Shown one piece after another: positions 7,527 through 14,850 of a stretch of DNA of 26,547 nucleotides. A program made the position numbers and the translations under genes. The notes beneath the pieces are model-generated. The model saw only the letters and a program-made list of their open reading frames with translations. It was not told where the DNA came from and searched no databases. Numbering within the stretch: the stretch's first letter is position 1; each line of letters begins with the position of its first letter. The stretch lies in IMG/VR virus record IMGVR_UViG_3300024346_004212, positions 1 through 26,547 of that record. One strand, written 5' to 3'. This DNA comes from a virus.

Positions 7527-8678
7527 ATGAATTCATTCAAGAAAATCGCACTAGCCGTGGTTGCAGCCATGACTTTGGGCATGGTCGCTGTAGCACCTGC
7601 AAATGCTACAGTAATGACAGTGGCAGTATCGCTAAATGGAACAGCAAATACTACTAACGGTGTTCTTGCTACACCTGCTACACTGCCAGTCCCAGAAGAT
7701 AACGTAATTGATGCAACAGATGCACTACGCTTTGTAGCAACAGTAGCAGCAGGAACATCAGTAACTGCAGTAGCAACTAATGCAACAATCGTATCTGCAC
7801 TACATACATCAGCAGCACCAGTCGGAGCATCGTCAGGATCATCATCTTTGACAATTGCAACAGGCACTGGAACAACTGCAACATTCTTTGTCTATACAAA
7901 GACAACAGCAATTGGTACCGTTGTAATTAACAATGGTGGAACTACTCTTACATATTATGTACAGGGAACTGCTGGCAAGATCAATGCTCTTACAGTATCA
8001 GCACCTGCAACAGGCGCTGCTGGAACAAAGCAAGATATCACAGTAACTGCAACAGATACATTTGGAAACAAGGTATCGGGTAAGTCAATTACTGCAACAG
8101 TATTTGCTTCAACAGCAGTACTAGACACAGCAACAGCAACAACTGGCGCTACACTTTCAGACTTTGGAGTTGCTACATTTAAGGCAACACTTCCATCAAC
8201 TGGAACACGCTCACTAATCACATTTGCACCAACAACTTCATCAGATGCTACATCTGCAGATGTAGTTGGTCTTCCTGCTCGTGCACTTGCACCATTTGCA
8301 GAAATTGCAGTTCGTGATCTAGTATCAGAACTTGCTGCTCAGACTGCTGCAAAGACTGCTGCTGAGAATGCACTTGCAAATGCTGTAGCAAAGGCTGCAA
8401 CTGATGCTGCTGCTGCTAAGGCTGCTTCAGATGTTGCTATTGCAGCAGAAAAGGCTGCTTCAGCAAAGGCACTAGCAGATGCAAAGGTTGCTTCAGATAA
8501 GGCACTTGCTGATGCAAAGACTGCACATGATGCAGTTGTAGTTGCAAAGGATGCAGCAATTGCTAAGTTGACAGCAGATAACGCTGCAGCAATCAAGTCA
8601 CTCAAGGATGCTTTCAACAAGTTGGCTCGCCAATGGAATGCAAAGAATCCAAAGGCACGAGTTACTCTAGTTAAGTAA
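7527..8678 (+). CDS. Exported Ala/Thr-rich surface-like protein with C-terminal coiled coil (383 aa)
   Basis: SD AAGGAG precedes the ATG. A signal peptide is clear: K5-K6, a hydrophobic core, and cleavage after APANA at about residue 27. The mature part is Ala/Thr/Val rich with beta-sandwich-like blocks (an Ig-like region around 160-225, with TDTFGNKVSGKSITATV). Residues about 255-345 form a long Ala/Lys/Asp helical coil. The tail ends with LARQWNAKNPKARV. It resembles exported surface proteins of actinobacteria more than known virion parts. It may be a virion decoration, adhesin, or host-derived moron gene. A strong terminator follows directly. Confidence 0.75.
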   Translation: MNSFKKIALAVVAAMTLGMVAVAPANATVMTVAVSLNGTANTTNGVLATPATLPVPEDNVIDATDALRFVATVAAGTSVTAVATNATIVSALHTSAAPVGASSGSSSLTIATGTGTTATFFVYTKTTAIGTVVINNGGTTLTYYVQGTAGKINALTVSAPATGAAGTKQDITVTATDTFGNKVSGKSITATVFASTAVLDTATATTGATLSDFGVATFKATLPSTGTRSLITFAPTTSSDATSADVVGLPARALAPFAEIAVRDLVSELAAQTAAKTAAENALANAVAKAATDAAAAKAASDVAIAAEKAASAKALADAKVASDKALADAKTAHDAVVVAKDAAIAKLTADNAAAIKSLKDAFNKLARQWNAKNPKARVTLVK

Positions 8679-8692
8679 TTAGTCCAACACTA

Positions 8693-8724
8693 AAGGGGTT
8701 GCCAATTGCGGTAGCCCCTTTTTT
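8693..8724 (+). terminator. Rho-independent terminator
   Basis: An 11-bp stem (AAGGGGTTGCC with GGTAGCCCCTT, two G-T wobbles) with loop AATTGC is followed by a run of Ts. It ends the transcript of the exported protein gene and isolates the next unit. Confidence 0.85.
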
Positions 8725-8735
8725 GTGCAATAAAA

Positions 8736-8744
8736 TGGTATAAT
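8736..8744 (+). promoter_or_regulatory. Extended -10 promoter TGGTATAAT
   Basis: TGG followed by a perfect TATAAT lies just after the terminator, giving a predicted start near 8751 and a leader of about 32 bases to the ATT start at 8783. Confidence 0.6.
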
Positions 8745-8782
8745 CATCCTATCAGACATCAGTCTGCAAGGGGGAAAGGTAA

Positions 8783-10957
8783 ATTAAACGACTACTAAGA
8801 ATAGTAACAGCCACAACCTTAGCATTTGGCTGGCTACTTATTGCCCCCCAAGAAGCCCATTCTGATGATCCATTAACTGTTGCAGCAGGACAGATTCAAA
8901 ACCTCAACAGCGCAGTAGAGAAATTAGACTACAAAGATGGTCTAATAAGCCTAATTGACATAGCAGAAAACAAGTTCATGTACGCTAAAAATCTGCGGGA
9001 TGTCAGAGATGTCTCAATTAAAGCCTATGAAGATGCAGTAGAGGCAGAACAATTAGCCTTAGAAGAAGTAGAACTTGCCCAGTCAAATGTAGATGGTCAG
9101 ACAGCCACAGTAGCCTTAGCGCTTGAGAATAGGGATAATGCATTTCAAGAAAAGAACGATGCACAAGATGCCCTAAACATAGCCAATATAAATGTTCAAA
9201 CAACGCAGTCTAACATGCAATCTGCTGGTGGCACAGGACTTCAGTATACTGTTTATAATCTAACCAGAACATGGCCAAGCATAGCAACTCCAAGTGGTGT
9301 GATTTGTTCTGGCACTTGGAATTCAAGTTCTATGAATCTCCCAGTTTGCGGAAACAGATATGAAAATATAATTGTTAAATTTACTGGACAAATCACAGTC
9401 CCGTCATGGTTTACAACAGTAGCATTTGCAGGATACACAGATGATGGTTTTAGAATGTTTATTAATGGAAACCTTGCAGTTAATAACTGGGTAGAGCAGG
9501 GAGCAAGGTGGAGTGCTTGGTCTCCAACATATGATGTGAGCGAAGATAAGACTTTAGATGTAGAGATATGGTGGTATAACGGAGGAGGCCCAGGATCGTA
9601 CCATCTTGGCTGGACAATTCCTGGTGGAATGACTGGTGCAGGATGTGACTATGCTGGAAATCCAAGAGTATGGGGACAAAATTTTAGTTGTAATTTAAAT
9701 ACATTCTCATCTGGGTCAGGACCAACACAGGCACAAATAGATGCCTACAACCAAGCACTTGAAACAAGAAATGCAGCACAGCAAGACTATAATAATGCCT
9801 CAGCAGAATATAATGATAAACTAAATGTATATAATCAACAGGTTGCAGTACTAGACTCATTAAATCAAACATTAACTAATAAAGAGTCTGAGTATGATAA
9901 CGCAGTAAATGATACAGCAAATGCTTTGTCTGAAAAGAATAGTGCCATAAATGATTTTAATAATGCAGTCAATGATGTCAATGGTGCAATTGATGAAGCA
10001 TGGCGTTACTATGATGAGCAATCACAAAGAGAAATTCAAAGAGCAATTGCTCAAGCAGCAGCCAATGCTGCAGCAAACCAACCTAAGCCAGAGCCAAAAC
10101 CAACTGTTGAACCAGACAAGCCAAAGCCTTCTTCACCACCAACAGAGAAGCCAGAGCCAAAGCCAACTAACAATACTGCTACAGAAGAGCCAGGACCAAA
10201 GCCAACGCAACCAGGTCCAAAGCCTACAGAACCTGGTCCTAAACCAGATCCAACAGAGAACCCAAAGCCTGAGCCTACAAAGCCAGAGGAGCCTAAGCCA
10301 GAGCCTACAGAAGAGTCTAAGCCAAAGCCAGAACCCACTCCAGAGCCTTCTGCTGAGCCTTCCCCAGAACCTAAGCCATTGCCAAGACCAGACTTTAAGC
10401 CAGCAGAAAACATTGATCCAGTTATCAAGGATGCAGAGTTAGCAGCACTTATACCAGAAAAAGGAACTGGTACAGCAGAAGATTTATCTGGAGTTATTGC
10501 AAACCTTACAAGCAAGGATAACAAGTTAGTTAAACTTTCTCCAGAGCAAACAGCAGCAGTAAGCCAGACTCTTAAGTCTTTGACTCAAGAAGCAAAGAAA
10601 GAACTTGCATCAGACCTTGGTATCTCAGCAGGAGAAGTTGCAAAGGTAGCAGAGGCGATTAAATCAGATCCTGCAGTTGCATCAGCATTTGTTGAGTTCG
10701 CAGAAAGAGCAGGGGATGCGGGAGATGCCCCAATGCCATTTACATTAGCAGATGCAGTAACAGAAGTACAAACAGAAGCATTCTTAGCAGACCCACTTGG
10801 AGCAGTATTTGAAGTGGACCCACTAGAACTCCTATCCAATTTCTCTGAGTTGGGTATGGATATGACAGATGATCAGAGAGAGAAGGCCCAGGAAGTCATT
10901 ATCCCAGTAATCATTGTTTCACAGATTGCAAATGTAATGATTGGGATGAGGAGGTAA
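8783..10957 (+). CDS. Exported PA14-domain, coiled-coil and Pro-rich protein, probable ATT start (724 aa)
   Basis: The first ATG (8978) lies inside the open frame; upstream codons encode a perfect signal peptide from ATT 8783: KRLLR, a hydrophobic run, and a probable cleavage near EAHS (about residue 27). AAGGGGGAAAGG lies just before it. Residues about 66-150 are helical; about 152-290 form a PA14-like beta-domain (FTGQITVP, GYTDDGFRMFINGN, VEIWWYNGGG), often sugar-binding. A second helical region (310-415) is followed by a Pro/Lys/Glu repeat tract (about 433-540) and a helical C-terminus with a hydrophobic end. It probably reaches through or binds the cell envelope. It sits in an operon with membrane proteins. 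Confidence 0.75.
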   Translation: MKRLLRIVTATTLAFGWLLIAPQEAHSDDPLTVAAGQIQNLNSAVEKLDYKDGLISLIDIAENKFMYAKNLRDVRDVSIKAYEDAVEAEQLALEEVELAQSNVDGQTATVALALENRDNAFQEKNDAQDALNIANINVQTTQSNMQSAGGTGLQYTVYNLTRTWPSIATPSGVICSGTWNSSSMNLPVCGNRYENIIVKFTGQITVPSWFTTVAFAGYTDDGFRMFINGNLAVNNWVEQGARWSAWSPTYDVSEDKTLDVEIWWYNGGGPGSYHLGWTIPGGMTGAGCDYAGNPRVWGQNFSCNLNTFSSGSGPTQAQIDAYNQALETRNAAQQDYNNASAEYNDKLNVYNQQVAVLDSLNQTLTNKESEYDNAVNDTANALSEKNSAINDFNNAVNDVNGAIDEAWRYYDEQSQREIQRAIAQAAANAAANQPKPEPKPTVEPDKPKPSSPPTEKPEPKPTNNTATEEPGPKPTQPGPKPTEPGPKPDPTENPKPEPTKPEEPKPEPTEESKPKPEPTPEPSAEPSPEPKPLPRPDFKPAENIDPVIKDAELAALIPEKGTGTAEDLSGVIANLTSKDNKLVKLSPEQTAAVSQTLKSLTQEAKKELASDLGISAGEVAKVAEAIKSDPAVASAFVEFAERAGDAGDAPMPFTLADAVTEVQTEAFLADPLGAVFEVDPLELLSNFSELGMDMTDDQREKAQEVIIPVIIVSQIANVMIGMRR
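10084..10400 (+). repeat. Low-complexity PKPEPTKP-type coding repeat
   Basis: Tandem degenerate copies of CCAAAGCCAGAGCCT-like units encode the Pro/Lys/Glu/Thr tract of the PA14 protein. Such tracts are typical wall-spanning or stalk linkers. The same composition creates long spurious frames on both strands. Confidence 0.85.
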
Positions 10958-10958
10958 T

Positions 10959-11165
10959 ATGAAAATAATAACAAAGGTTGTGAAGGGATTCTTCACATGG
11001 CTAAAAGATGCAGGGGTGGAAATAATCGCACAAGCCTTTACCCTCCTTGGCTTCTTCATAGCATGGTTAACTTTGACGGGATCAGCAAGAGACATTGTTG
11101 GCATTGCAGTACTTGCAACCACAGTGATCTGGCTAATTACAATCCCACTAAGAAAGGAGGACTAA
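10959..11165 (+). CDS. Small two-helix membrane protein (68 aa)
   Basis: SD GAGGAGG precedes the ATG, one base after the previous stop. The N-terminus is an amphipathic basic helix, followed by two hydrophobic segments (about residues 22-40 and 44-61) and a charged end (RKED). The layout is compatible with a small holin or accessory membrane protein. It forms an operon with the PA14 protein and the next membrane gene. No family recognised. Confidence 0.7.
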   Translation: MKIITKVVKGFFTWLKDAGVEIIAQAFTLLGFFIAWLTLTGSARDIVGIAVLATTVIWLITIPLRKED

Positions 11166-11166
11166 A

Positions 11167-11454
11167 ATGGCGACAAGAAAAAAGGTAGTAGAGGCCCCTA
11201 AGAAGGAGCACCCACAAAAGGCTTTGACAAATGTTTTGATGCGTATCGTAGCAGTGTTTGCTGCTTCTGGCCTATCAGTACTTGGTGCTGGAGCAGTAGT
11301 AGGAATTGACACAATTCAGGCAGTTATGCTTGCAGGTCTATTAGGCGTAGCAACAGTCATTGAAAGACTGGCAAGGGCTTTTTTGGACGATGGAAAACTC
11401 ACATTGGCAGAGATCAATGATGCGTTTAAGACGGTAGACAAAAAGGCTAATTAG
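11167..11454 (+). CDS. Holin-like membrane protein (95 aa)
   Basis: SD AAGGAGG precedes the ATG by seven bases. A basic N-terminus (about residues 1-20) is followed by two hydrophobic segments (about 27-45 and 50-65) and a charged C-terminal helix. Size and topology fit phage holins. It shares the hydrophobic two-helix plan with the protein at 21609. The endolysin lies 2.4 kb downstream, so a lysis role is plausible but unproven. Confidence 0.6.
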   Translation: MATRKKVVEAPKKEHPQKALTNVLMRIVAVFAASGLSVLGAGAVVGIDTIQAVMLAGLLGVATVIERLARAFLDDGKLTLAEINDAFKTVDKKAN

Positions 11455-11470
11455 TCATTATTGACCTTGG

Positions 11471-11500
11471 TTGACAGCCCTCTCTAGGCAGTGGTATACT
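11471..11500 (+). promoter_or_regulatory. Sigma70-type promoter TTGACA - 18 bases - TATACT
   Basis: A consensus -35 (11471-11476) and an extended -10 (TGG TATACT, 11492-11500) point to a start near 11507, 25 bases before the ATG at 11532. Confidence 0.75.
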
Positions 11501-11526
11501 TAAGTATCACCTATCTGGAGAGGGCT
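11476..11526 (+). repeat. Inverted repeat AGCCCTCTC / GAGAGGGCT bracketing the promoter core
   Basis: Perfect 9-bp arms at 11476-11484 and 11518-11526. The left arm abuts the -35 and the right arm contains the ribosome site of the downstream gene. Only the right arm is transcribed, so this is a DNA symmetry, perhaps an operator. Confidence 0.55.
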
Positions 11527-11531
11527 TTGCC

Positions 11532-12056
11532 ATGACCTGTATTGCCGTAGTAAAACATGAAGATAAAGTCTACATGGCTGGAGATCGTGGTGCCTCAGAT
11601 GATGGAACAATTTTAGCACTTGATGCACCAAAGGTTTGGAAGATTGGTCCATATCTTATTGGATATGCAGGTGCCATGGACGGAGAAAGAATCCGTTATA
11701 ATTTTAAACCAACTGCACCAAACATTAAAGATACAGACAAGTTTATGCAAACTAAATTTGTTAAAGAACTTCGTGAATTTTACAACGAGTTCTGGGTTGA
11801 TACATCTAAAGATGGAGATCTAGGTTTGATCATTGCTATTCGTGGAGAAATCTATGAACACAGTTCTGCAGATATGTCTTTGTCTAAGTATACACTTCCT
11901 TACCTTGCTATGGGTTCAGGAGCAGAGTATGCATATGGAGTTCTGTATGCTACAGACAAGCAAAAGAATGCTAGGAATCGTGTAGTTTCTGCTGTATCCG
12001 CAGCAATTAAGTTTAGCCCGTCGTGCATGGGTCCAGTAGATGTTGTAACTGCTTAA
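11532..12056 (+). CDS. Proteasome beta/HslV-type Ntn-hydrolase (174 aa)
   Basis: The protein begins MTCIAVV and continues VYMAGDRGAS, PKVWKIGPYLIGYAGAMDG and, later, AMGSGAEYAYGVLYAT, the signature of the T1 peptidase fold. After Met removal, Thr1, Asp17 and Lys33 fall exactly at the canonical proteasome numbering. It should be an N-terminal-Thr protease, acting in the cytoplasm as a ring. No ATPase partner gene is visible, so it may use a host one or act alone. It has its own strong promoter and is followed closely by an oxygenase gene. HslV/proteasome-like single genes are known in some phages but remain poorly studied. Confidence 0.82.
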   Translation: MTCIAVVKHEDKVYMAGDRGASDDGTILALDAPKVWKIGPYLIGYAGAMDGERIRYNFKPTAPNIKDTDKFMQTKFVKELREFYNEFWVDTSKDGDLGLIIAIRGEIYEHSSADMSLSKYTLPYLAMGSGAEYAYGVLYATDKQKNARNRVVSAVSAAIKFSPSCMGPVDVVTA

Positions 12057-12075
12057 AATATTTTAGGAGAAAAAA

Positions 12076-12576
12076 ATTAAAATTTTTGATAATTATTTAG
12101 ATCAAAATGATTTTAAAACTATTCAGAATGCAATACTAAATGAGGGCTTTCCATGGTTTTATAGCCCAATCGTAGTGTCTGAAGATGAAAATCCTGAGTT
12201 AGATAAGTTTCAGTTTTATAATACACTATGTGTTAAAAATGAAGTTAAATCAAGTTTTTATAATTTGCTAGATCCATTAATTAAAAAAATAAGTCCTTCA
12301 TATATATATAGAGTAAAGGTAAATCTTGGAACAAGAACTTCCACACCTATAGTAGGAGGATTTCATTCAGACACTGACTTTAACAATACAACAGCAATAT
12401 TCTATCTAAATAATAATAATGGGTACACAATTTTTGAAGACGGATCAAAAATTGATAGCGTAGAAAACAGGCTTGTTGTCTTTGATTCAAACATACAGCA
12501 TTCGGGTGTCTCGCAAACAGACTCCAACATTAGATGTGTTATTAATTTAAATTACATTGATAAGTTGACAGACTAA
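12076..12576 (+). CDS. 2-oxoglutarate/Fe(II) oxygenase-like protein, probable ATT start (166 aa)
   Basis: AGGAG (12065-12069) is six bases from ATT 12076, which opens a natural N-terminus reading (I/M)KIFDNYLDQNDFKTIQ. The only later start is a GTG at 12175, which would delete 33 conserved-looking residues. The double-stranded beta-helix residues are H97 and D99 (GFHSDTD), H142 (NIQHSG) and R153 (DSNIRCVINL), the HxD...H...R layout of phage oxygenases that bind iron and 2-oxoglutarate. Substrate unknown. It follows the proteasome-like gene by 19 bases, so they are likely co-transcribed. Confidence 0.72.
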   Translation: MKIFDNYLDQNDFKTIQNAILNEGFPWFYSPIVVSEDENPELDKFQFYNTLCVKNEVKSSFYNLLDPLIKKISPSYIYRVKVNLGTRTSTPIVGGFHSDTDFNNTTAIFYLNNNNGYTIFEDGSKIDSVENRLVVFDSNIQHSGVSQTDSNIRCVINLNYIDKLTD

Positions 12577-12593
12577 AGGCTATCGGATATACT
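12565..12593 (+). promoter_or_regulatory. Consensus promoter TTGACA - 17 bases - TATACT, leaderless output
   Basis: -35 at 12565-12570 overlaps the end of the oxygenase gene and -10 is at 12588-12593. The expected start at about 12600 coincides with the A of the next ATG, and no SD is possible. Confidence 0.8.
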
Positions 12594-12599
12594 TATAAT

Positions 12600-12818
12600 A
12601 TGAACGAAGAATTTGAAGAGATCCTAAAGGACATTCAGAATATAGAGTCAGACTTTGACGAGTTTGAAATCTGGCTTGACAATGGAATTCAGCGTGGATG
12701 GATAACAGAACCATTCTGCAACACTCATGAAGGAGATCCTTACATGACAGAAGAAGAGCAACAAGAGTGGGAAGATGGTGGAGACCCATGCCAATTAGTT
12801 TTAAAAATCAAACAATAA
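12600..12818 (+). CDS. Acidic hypothetical protein, probably leaderless (72 aa)
   Basis: The ATG is at the predicted transcription start. The protein is strongly acidic with an N-terminal helix (residues 1-28) and a motif-like stretch PFCNTHEGDPYMTEEE (about 38-53) and a later EDGGDPC. One Cys-x-x-His and a distant Cys might bind metal. I know no function. It overlaps nothing essential and is followed by a subtilisin-like gene with its own ribosome site. Confidence 0.75.
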   Translation: MNEEFEEILKDIQNIESDFDEFEIWLDNGIQRGWITEPFCNTHEGDPYMTEEEQQEWEDGGDPCQLVLKIKQ

Positions 12819-12835
12819 AAAACAAGGAGAACATA

Positions 12836-13732
12836 ATGAAGAAAACACTACTAGCAATACTATCAATTGCAATTGCATTTACAGCAATGCAGCCATCTCA
12901 GGCACAAGATCAAAAGGTATTGGCAATTATTGATACCGCAATTAATGCAAAGAATTTTCCATCAATTATTCATGAAGTTTGCTTTACAACTGTAAAGTCA
13001 TCAATTCCTACTCAGAACATGTCTTGCCCTAATGGTGAGTTGTTTATGGAAGGACCTGGTGCTGCTGCTGCGCCATGGCCAGCATCAATCAATAACGGAA
13101 CATACCATGGTGATTCTATGGTAAAGGCTGCACTTGTAACTAACCCAGATGTTAAGATTGTATTTGTTCGCTTTGCAGATGTTACAAGTCTTGGAAACCA
13201 TAGAGGAGACCCAAATGCACTTATTGCAGCAATAGACTGGGTATCAAAGAATGCTTCAAAGTATAGTATTGATGCACTTTCAATTAGCCAGTCTGGAGTC
13301 TCTACTGACCTTAAGACAAGAGATAGAGTCCTTCACCCAGCATGCTCTGATGCACGAACAGCAACTGCCGTAGCACAACTAAAGAACATTAATGTTCCAA
13401 CATTTGCTGCTACAGGCAATGATGGACTAAGCAACCTTGTTGGATTCCCAGCATGCATCACTGATGTTATTGGTGTTGGAGCAATGGGTTCTCCTACACA
13501 ACTTGAAAAGGCAACAAACAGAGGCCCTGGTCTTGACATGGTTGCACTTGGCAAAGTAACAGTTACCAAGTACAATGGTTCTGTAACAGATATTTCAGGA
13601 TCTTCTGCAGCCACTGTTGTTTCAGCATCTTCTTATATTAATAAGAACACAGGTAGAACTTTTACAGACTACATTAATTCTTTAGTAAAGATTAACATAT
13701 CTGGAGTGTCTTACCCTTACTCATCTAAGTAA
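12836..13732 (+). CDS. Secreted subtilisin-like serine protease (298 aa)
   Basis: SD AAGGAG lies before ATG 12836. A signal peptide (residues 1-23: KK, hydrophobic core, cleavage after QPSQA) precedes a compact S8 domain. The triad is complete: D33 in AIIDTAIN, H91 in GTYHGDSM and S257 in ISGSSAATV, with oxyanion N195 in FAATGNDG. At under 300 residues with no propeptide visible, it is small for the family. It should act outside the cytoplasm, perhaps trimming envelope or virion proteins, or competitor factors. Secreted proteases are unusual phage cargo. Confidence 0.85.
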   Translation: MKKTLLAILSIAIAFTAMQPSQAQDQKVLAIIDTAINAKNFPSIIHEVCFTTVKSSIPTQNMSCPNGELFMEGPGAAAAPWPASINNGTYHGDSMVKAALVTNPDVKIVFVRFADVTSLGNHRGDPNALIAAIDWVSKNASKYSIDALSISQSGVSTDLKTRDRVLHPACSDARTATAVAQLKNINVPTFAATGNDGLSNLVGFPACITDVIGVGAMGSPTQLEKATNRGPGLDMVALGKVTVTKYNGSVTDISGSSAATVVSASSYINKNTGRTFTDYINSLVKINISGVSYPYSSK

Positions 13733-13767
13733 AACAAAGTCCTGGGTATGACTAAAACTGCCTGCAT

Positions 13768-13840
13768 TGCCCTATAACTCAGTTGGTAGAGTGCCGAACT
13801 GTTAATTCGGATGTCCCTGGATCGAGGCCAGGTGGGGCAG
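13768..13840 (+). tRNA. tRNA-Asn (anticodon GTT)
   Basis: A 7-bp acceptor (TGCCCTA with TGGGGCA), anticodon stem CCGAA/TTCGG with loop CTGTTAA, and a T stem CCTGG/CCAGG. The T loop reads ATCGAGG, an A where T54 is usual. The 3' CCA is not encoded. Confidence 0.9.
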
Positions 13841-13842
13841 CG

Positions 13843-13851
13843 TGATATAAT
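13843..13851 (+). promoter_or_regulatory. Extended -10 promoter TGATATAAT
   Basis: Lies two bases beyond the tRNA-Asn 3' end; start near 13858, then SD AAGGAGG (13869-13875) and the endolysin ATG at 13882. Confidence 0.65.
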
Positions 13852-13881
13852 TGTATTGTCATACCTACAAGGAGGAATAGC

Positions 13882-14520
13882 ATGGCAGCAAAAGGTAGTC
13901 TAGAAGCAATCATTGAGATTGCAAAGAAAGAAGTGGGCACAATTGAAGGCCCTAAAGATAACGAAACAAAGTACGGTGCATGGATTAAGGTAAACTTCCA
14001 GCCATGGTGCCAGTCATTCGTTTCGTGGTGTGCATTTACAGCGGGAGTTAAGTCATTCCCTAAGTCTGCATCAACAGTAGCAGCAGCAGATTGGTTTAAG
14101 AAGGCTGAGCGTTGGTCAGATGCTCGCAACGATGATCCACAAGCAGGAGACTGGATCTATTTTGATTTCCCAGAAGATGGTGTAAATCGTATTTCACATG
14201 TTGGTCTTTGCATTAAGAACAATGGTGATGGAACTATCCAAGTTATTGAAGGAAACACTTCAGGAACTGCCAAGGGAGATCAGCGCAATGGCGGAATGTG
14301 TGTAGAAAAGACTCGTGGTTATGTAAAGAATAACAAGAAGAAGTTAGTTAACGCTGTAGTTGGTTGGGGTCGTCCAGTTTATACTGGTGAAGAAAATGCT
14401 CCACTACTAAACAAGGTGGTAGCATCTGCAACAACATCAACACCAGCACCAAAGAAGGCTGCAAAGCCTGCTGCAAAGAAATCATCTGGTGGCGGAGGAA
14501 AGGCTCAGGTAGCACTATAA
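13882..14520 (+). CDS. CHAP-domain endolysin (212 aa)
   Basis: The N-terminal domain carries the CHAP amidase/endopeptidase residues: C43 (QPWCQSFVSW), H106 (ISHVGLC) and E123/N125 (VIEGNTS). It would cut peptidoglycan at lysis. There is no signal peptide, so it needs a holin or other exit route. Residues about 145-160 are Lys rich. The end (about 180-212) is an Ala/Lys/Pro tail finishing with KKSSGGGGKAQVAL, which matches the tail of the holin-like protein at 21609 (KKSSGGGKATNQVK). It has a strong SD and its own extended -10 promoter. TAA overlaps the next ATG. Confidence 0.9.
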   Translation: MAAKGSLEAIIEIAKKEVGTIEGPKDNETKYGAWIKVNFQPWCQSFVSWCAFTAGVKSFPKSASTVAAADWFKKAERWSDARNDDPQAGDWIYFDFPEDGVNRISHVGLCIKNNGDGTIQVIEGNTSGTAKGDQRNGGMCVEKTRGYVKNNKKKLVNAVVGWGRPVYTGEENAPLLNKVVASATTSTPAPKKAAKPAAKKSSGGGGKAQVAL

Positions 14521-14738
14521 TGGAGTCAAAAAGAAAGTCATTACTAAAGACTATAAGTTGGCCATTTGTACATTTTACTTTTGTGTCTGGAATAATTTAT
14601 TTCGTACTAAAGTATTATACTGGAGAAGCAGAGTGGGAGTATGTTGGTCTATATGGACTTTCATATCTAACACTAGAAATGACTTTCTTTTATCTTCATG
14701 AAAGACTATGGGCTAGATTTGGTAAGAAGGTAAAGTAA
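14520..14738 (+). CDS. DUF2061-like membrane protein (72 aa)
   Basis: TAATG overlap with the endolysin. Residues SLLKTISWPFVHF, two hydrophobic segments (about 16-33 and 38-56) and a terminal YLHERLWARFG match the DUF2061 plan (basic SxxK, W, two helices, HER-x-W). It lies next to the lysin, and a second copy occurs at 16944. Role unknown; a lysis-linked membrane function is possible. Confidence 0.72.
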   Translation: MESKRKSLLKTISWPFVHFTFVSGIIYFVLKYYTGEAEWEYVGLYGLSYLTLEMTFFYLHERLWARFGKKVK

Positions 14739-14848
14739 TGAGAATTAATATTATTAAGTTTGTAGTAAAGGCTCTAGGTTATGAATGGTCTGGAGACGAA
14801 CTAAAACTTCCAGTTTGGTATGTAAAAGAAAAGAAAAAGAAGAAGTAG
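14738..14848 (+). CDS. Small Lys-rich peptide (36 aa)
   Basis: TAATG overlap with the DUF2061 gene. Sequence begins MRINIIKFVVKALGYEW and ends with a run of Lys residues. Likely real because of the coupled start, but no function can be assigned; the ORF is short and Lys-rich by composition. Confidence 0.45.
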   Translation: MRINIIKFVVKALGYEWSGDELKLPVWYVKEKKKKK

Positions 14849-14850
14849 TA

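Noticed and set aside
8339-10524. Long minus-strand open frames (8339-8620, 10051-10524) and a plus-strand Gln/Ser-rich frame (9951-10442)
   Set aside because: They mirror the Ala-rich coil and Pro/Lys repeats of the real genes; no ribosome sites and biased, repetitive composition.
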